Made by a program: the position numbers and the translations under genes
Notes under the pieces: model-generated
Database searches by the model: none
What the model was told of the DNA's origin: nothing
Seen by the model: the letters and a program-made list of their open reading frames with translations, nothing else
Assembly: GCA_011051475.1 (NCBI GenBank)
Contig: DRLE01000046.1
Coordinates: 1-7,229 of the forward strand
Origin: Gammaproteobacteria bacterium
GTDB taxonomy: Bacteria > Pseudomonadota > Gammaproteobacteria > SZUA-229
DNA length: 7,229 bases
Reading direction: 5' to 3'
Part shown: piece by piece, positions 6,710 through 7,229 of the stretch
Layout of the letters: every line of letters begins with the position of its first letter
Numbering within the stretch: the stretch's first letter is position 1

Positions 6710-6731
6710 CTGCACCTTCGGTGCAGCTTTT
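6710..6731 (+). terminator. Rho-independent terminator of the PilZ-like/FimX-like unit
   Basis: CTGCACC and GGTGCAG form a perfect 7-bp, GC-rich stem with a TTC loop, followed directly by CTTTT. The T-run is short (four). It lies 40 bases after the FimX-like stop. In the opposite direction the hairpin is followed by ATAACTATT, so it is at best a weak terminator for htpX. Confidence 0.7.
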
Positions 6732-6736
6732 CGTCC

Positions 6737-7229
6737 CTACATTGCTCTTAGCGCAGCGATGCGTTCTTCCAGAGGTGGGTGACTCATAAAGAGTTTTTTC
6801 AGGCCTTCGGCCATGCCGCCGTTGATACCGAAGGCCGCCATTTGTTCGGGCAGGCGTGATGGCTGGTGAATCATCTGCAGGCGTTGCAGGGCGGCGATCA
6901 TTTTTTCTCTACCTGCCAGCTGCGCCGAACCGGCATCGGCGCGGAACTCGCGGTAACGCGAGAAGTACATGACGATGGCGCTGGCCAGTATGCCGAAAAC
7001 GATCTGCGCGATAATCGACGACACATAATAGCCGATACCATAGCCACGATCGTTTTTCAGTAGTACGCGGTCGACAAAATGGCCGACGATACGCGAGAAG
7101 AAAATCACGAAGGTATTGACCACGCCCTGTATCAGCGCCAGCGTTACCATATCGCCATTGGCCACATGGCTGACCTCATGCGCCAGCACGGCCTCGGCCT
7201 CGTCCATTTTCATGTTTTCGATCAGGCCG
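6737..7229 (-). CDS. htpX: HtpX, membrane-bound zinc metalloprotease (5' end cut by window edge)
   Basis: HtpX is an M48-family inner-membrane zinc endoprotease that helps degrade misfolded membrane proteins together with FtsH. The window holds the last 163 codons; the family is usually about 290 residues, so the N-terminal membrane helices lie outside. The fragment begins GLIENMKMDEAEAV, upstream of an internal ATG at 7213 that is not the start. It contains the zinc motif HEVSH, then ANGDMVTLALIQGVVNTFVIF (a membrane segment), a second hydrophobic segment around SSIIAQIVFGILASAIVMYF, and REFRADAGSA, whose glutamate is the expected third zinc ligand. GREKMIAALQRL and the near C-terminal MSHPPLEERIAALRAM complete the family pattern. 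The loop between the two membrane segments reads HFVDRVLLKNDRGYGIGYY. The gene converges on the FimX-like gene with 66 bp between stops and appears functionally unrelated to it. Confidence 0.96.
   Translation of the reverse strand, partial: GLIENMKMDEAEAVLAHEVSHVANGDMVTLALIQGVVNTFVIFFSRIVGHFVDRVLLKNDRGYGIGYYVSSIIAQIVFGILASAIVMYFSRYREFRADAGSAQLAGREKMIAALQRLQMIHQPSRLPEQMAAFGINGGMAEGLKKLFMSHPPLEERIAALRAM

Overview
The window looks like chromosomal DNA of a moderately GC-rich, non-enteric gammaproteobacterium. The evidence is an EpmA/EpmB-type EF-P modification system, a FimX-like degenerate GGDEF/EAL protein and an HtpX protease, all read by protein-level recognition. I cannot name a genus. The window is densely coding. 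The longest stretch without a gene is 140 bp, and I see no mobile element, CRISPR array, tRNA or rRNA.

Left part (1-2612): a complete elongation factor P beta-lysylation module. On the minus strand, efp (823-1386) is followed 20 bp later by epmA (1-802, C-terminus cut off by the window edge), so the two probably form an operon. epmB (1527-2612) runs the other way from a 140-bp shared intergenic region. EpmB isomerises lysine to (R)-beta-lysine, EpmA joins it to Lys34 of EF-P, and modified EF-P relieves ribosome stalling at polyproline. Substrate and both enzymes therefore sit side by side.

Middle part (2708-6670): a plus-strand two-gene unit 33 bp apart, apparently driven by a sigma70-like promoter at 2620-2647. 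The first gene encodes a 612-residue protein with a long, mostly helical N-terminal region of unknown function, a PilZ-like domain lacking a recognisable RxxxR c-di-GMP motif, and a charged tail ending in an aromatic/acidic peptide. The second encodes a 696-residue FimX-like protein (REC-PAS-GGDEF-EAL) in which the REC, GGDEF and EAL catalytic motifs are all degenerate. FimX is a c-di-GMP receptor controlling type IV pilus assembly and twitching, and in Xanthomonas it acts through a PilZ protein and the ATPase PilB. The adjacent PilZ-like protein is thus a natural candidate partner, and this pair is the most interesting part of the window.

Right part (6671-7229): a 66-bp convergent intergenic region holds two perfect 7-bp hairpins, the second followed by a T-run (probable terminator), with three heptanucleotide repeats between them. 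Then comes the 3' part of htpX on the minus strand, running off the window edge.
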